Assembly: GCA_017935565.1 (NCBI GenBank)
Contig: JAGBHK010000022.1
Coordinates: 62,001-126,000 of the forward strand
Direction of reading: 5' to 3'
From: Lachnospiraceae bacterium
GTDB lineage: Bacteria; Bacillota; Clostridia; Lachnospirales; Lachnospiraceae
Length of the DNA stretch: 64,000 nt
Positions 63,029 to 64,000 of this stretch are shown here, piece by piece. Numbering within the stretch: the first letter of the stretch is position 1; every line of letters starts with the position of its first letter. The notes beneath the pieces were generated by a model. The model saw nothing but the letters and a program-made list of their open reading frames with translations. It was not told the DNA's origin and did no database searches. Position numbers and translations under genes: made by a program.

Positions 63029-64000
63029 TGGAAAGTTCGCTATATTTGATGTCATATATATTTTATTTCTTATTTGAAACATATGTTTTATATAAAATTA
63101 TGAAAGTGTTTTTAGGAAAACCTAAATATAATTGTGAATGGGTATTTGTAATATATAGTTTTAGATTTATATCTGGAGGATTGCAATTTTACTATATGCC
63201 TTATGCATGGCTGAATCTAATAATGAGTATTTCTACGCTTTTAATACTTACAGTATGTTATGGAAATACCATCAAAAAGAAAGTAGTGGCAGTTGTTATT
63301 TCTTTTATGAGTTTGATAGCATCAGAGACAGTTATTGCTGCAGTGTGTGGAATTTGCAATATGAATATATCAGCAGAGGGGCATAATGGAAATGAATTTT
63401 CTTATATTGGTATGGCTATTGTTTTTGGCATTATTTATAAATTGATTGCTTGTTTTAGGAAGGATGATAACGAAGTGCCGATTCCAAAAAGATTTAATGT
63501 AATTATTATTTTAGTAAGTGTAATGTTACTTTTTCTTGTATCGGCACTTTTTTTGTTGGAAAATGTAAGTAAAAGTGTGAAGGTGATTTCGGCAATATGT
63601 TTATTATTGATTCTGTTTGTATTAATGTATCTGTATGATTTGATGATGATTAATTATTCGGAAAGGCTAAAAGCTGGAATGGTCGAAAAAGAAAAACAGT
63701 ACTATTACAAACAAATAGAGATTATGCGAGAAAATAACGATAAGATAAGTCGATTTAGACATGATATAAATAATCATTTATATGTTATTAATGAAATGAT
63801 TGACGAAAGAAATGAATCTGTTAAGAACTATATACAGAGGCTGGTTGATAGGGTGGATAATACCAAGGTATATAGTAAAACAGGAAATATAGCTATCGAT
63901 AGTGTTATAAACTATAAGCTTAGTAAAGCAGAGGATGAACAAATAGAGATTCGGGTTAATATTATATTACCACCAGGGCTTGATGGATTTACAGACGGGA
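63028..64000 (+). CDS. Second AgrC-like sensor kinase (partial, runs off the end)
   Basis: ATG 63028 overlaps the regulator stop and has GGAGGAAG upstream. The visible 324 residues give six to seven membrane helices (1-205) and a coiled coil with the canonical H-box RFRHDINNHLYVI (H245). NIAIDSVINYKL begins the GHKL domain, then the window ends. Unlike the first kinase it keeps the HD..NH motif. It is the likely receptor for the nearby intact AgrD peptide. Confidence 0.88.
   Translation, partial: MESSLYLMSYIFYFLFETYVLYKIMKVFLGKPKYNCEWVFVIYSFRFISGGLQFYYMPYAWLNLIMSISTLLILTVCYGNTIKKKVVAVVISFMSLIASETVIAAVCGICNMNISAEGHNGNEFSYIGMAIVFGIIYKLIACFRKDDNEVPIPKRFNVIIILVSVMLLFLVSALFLLENVSKSVKVISAICLLLILFVLMYLYDLMMINYSERLKAGMVEKEKQYYYKQIEIMRENNDKISRFRHDINNHLYVINEMIDERNESVKNYIQRLVDRVDNTKVYSKTGNIAIDSVINYKLSKAEDEQIEIRVNIILPPGLDGFTDG

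Overview
The window is AT-rich DNA, densely coding with short gaps and strong AGGAGG-type ribosome sites. It looks like a gut or rumen Firmicute of the Lachnospiraceae type (Butyrivibrio/Roseburia/Lachnospira-like). This rests on codon and AT bias, sortase-anchored SpaA-repeat proteins, Tn1549-like transfer genes and Agr-type signalling genes. Genus is not resolved. No tRNA, rRNA, CRISPR array or integrase was seen.

Positions 1-9400 look chromosomal: a lipoprotein, a small repressor/membrane-protein pair behind a consensus promoter with a palindromic operator, a metabolic cluster (acetyltransferase, nucleotidyltransferase, methyltransferase, cyclase-family hydrolase) and a hybrid histidine kinase with a two-receiver protein. 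A junction-like stretch follows (9400-10200) with hairpins, a truncated reading frame and three tandem 11-bp repeats.

Positions 10230-20001 form a defence-type island. Four tightly spaced genes encode a DNA adenine methyltransferase (frameshifted here), a large soluble protein with two GHKL ATPase modules and a histidine-kinase-like H-box, a stand-alone receiver protein, and an HNH endonuclease. This resembles a two-component phosphorelay wired to a nuclease. Next comes a separate 1312-aa protein combining a DUF4297/Cap4-like nuclease with a STAND NTPase (Avs-like). A decayed SF1 helicase fragment lies downstream.

Positions 20694-47752 are an integrative conjugative element (or large plasmid) backbone: an XRE repressor facing three identical palindromic operators and a strong divergent promoter, a G-rich structured-RNA candidate, ParM/ParR-like segregation genes, a thioester/SpaA surface protein, RadC and toprim proteins, a duplicated iteron-like array and an oriT-like palindrome, MobC/relaxase, PcfB, VirD4, pilin, VirB6, PrgI, VirB4, CD1108-like, PcfM-like and tandem SpoVG genes. 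An FRG-domain gene sits as cargo after virB4.

Positions 47753-64000 form a quorum-sensing cargo region: a secreted protein with an ABC transporter, AgrB, two LytTR response regulators, two AgrC-like kinases (the second runs off the end), one intact AgrD, one decayed AgrD-like peptide and a secreted subtilisin split by an in-frame TAG. Four nearly identical LytTR-type operators (two half sites 21 bp apart, 27-28 bp before the -10) precede the secreted-protein operon, agrB, the decayed agrD plus subtilase, and the intact agrD. They define a local Agr regulon.

Several genes are broken by single-base or single-codon lesions (methyltransferase, mobC, the 52148 membrane protein, the subtilase). 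Two of these lie in homopolymers, so assembly error and real decay must both be considered.
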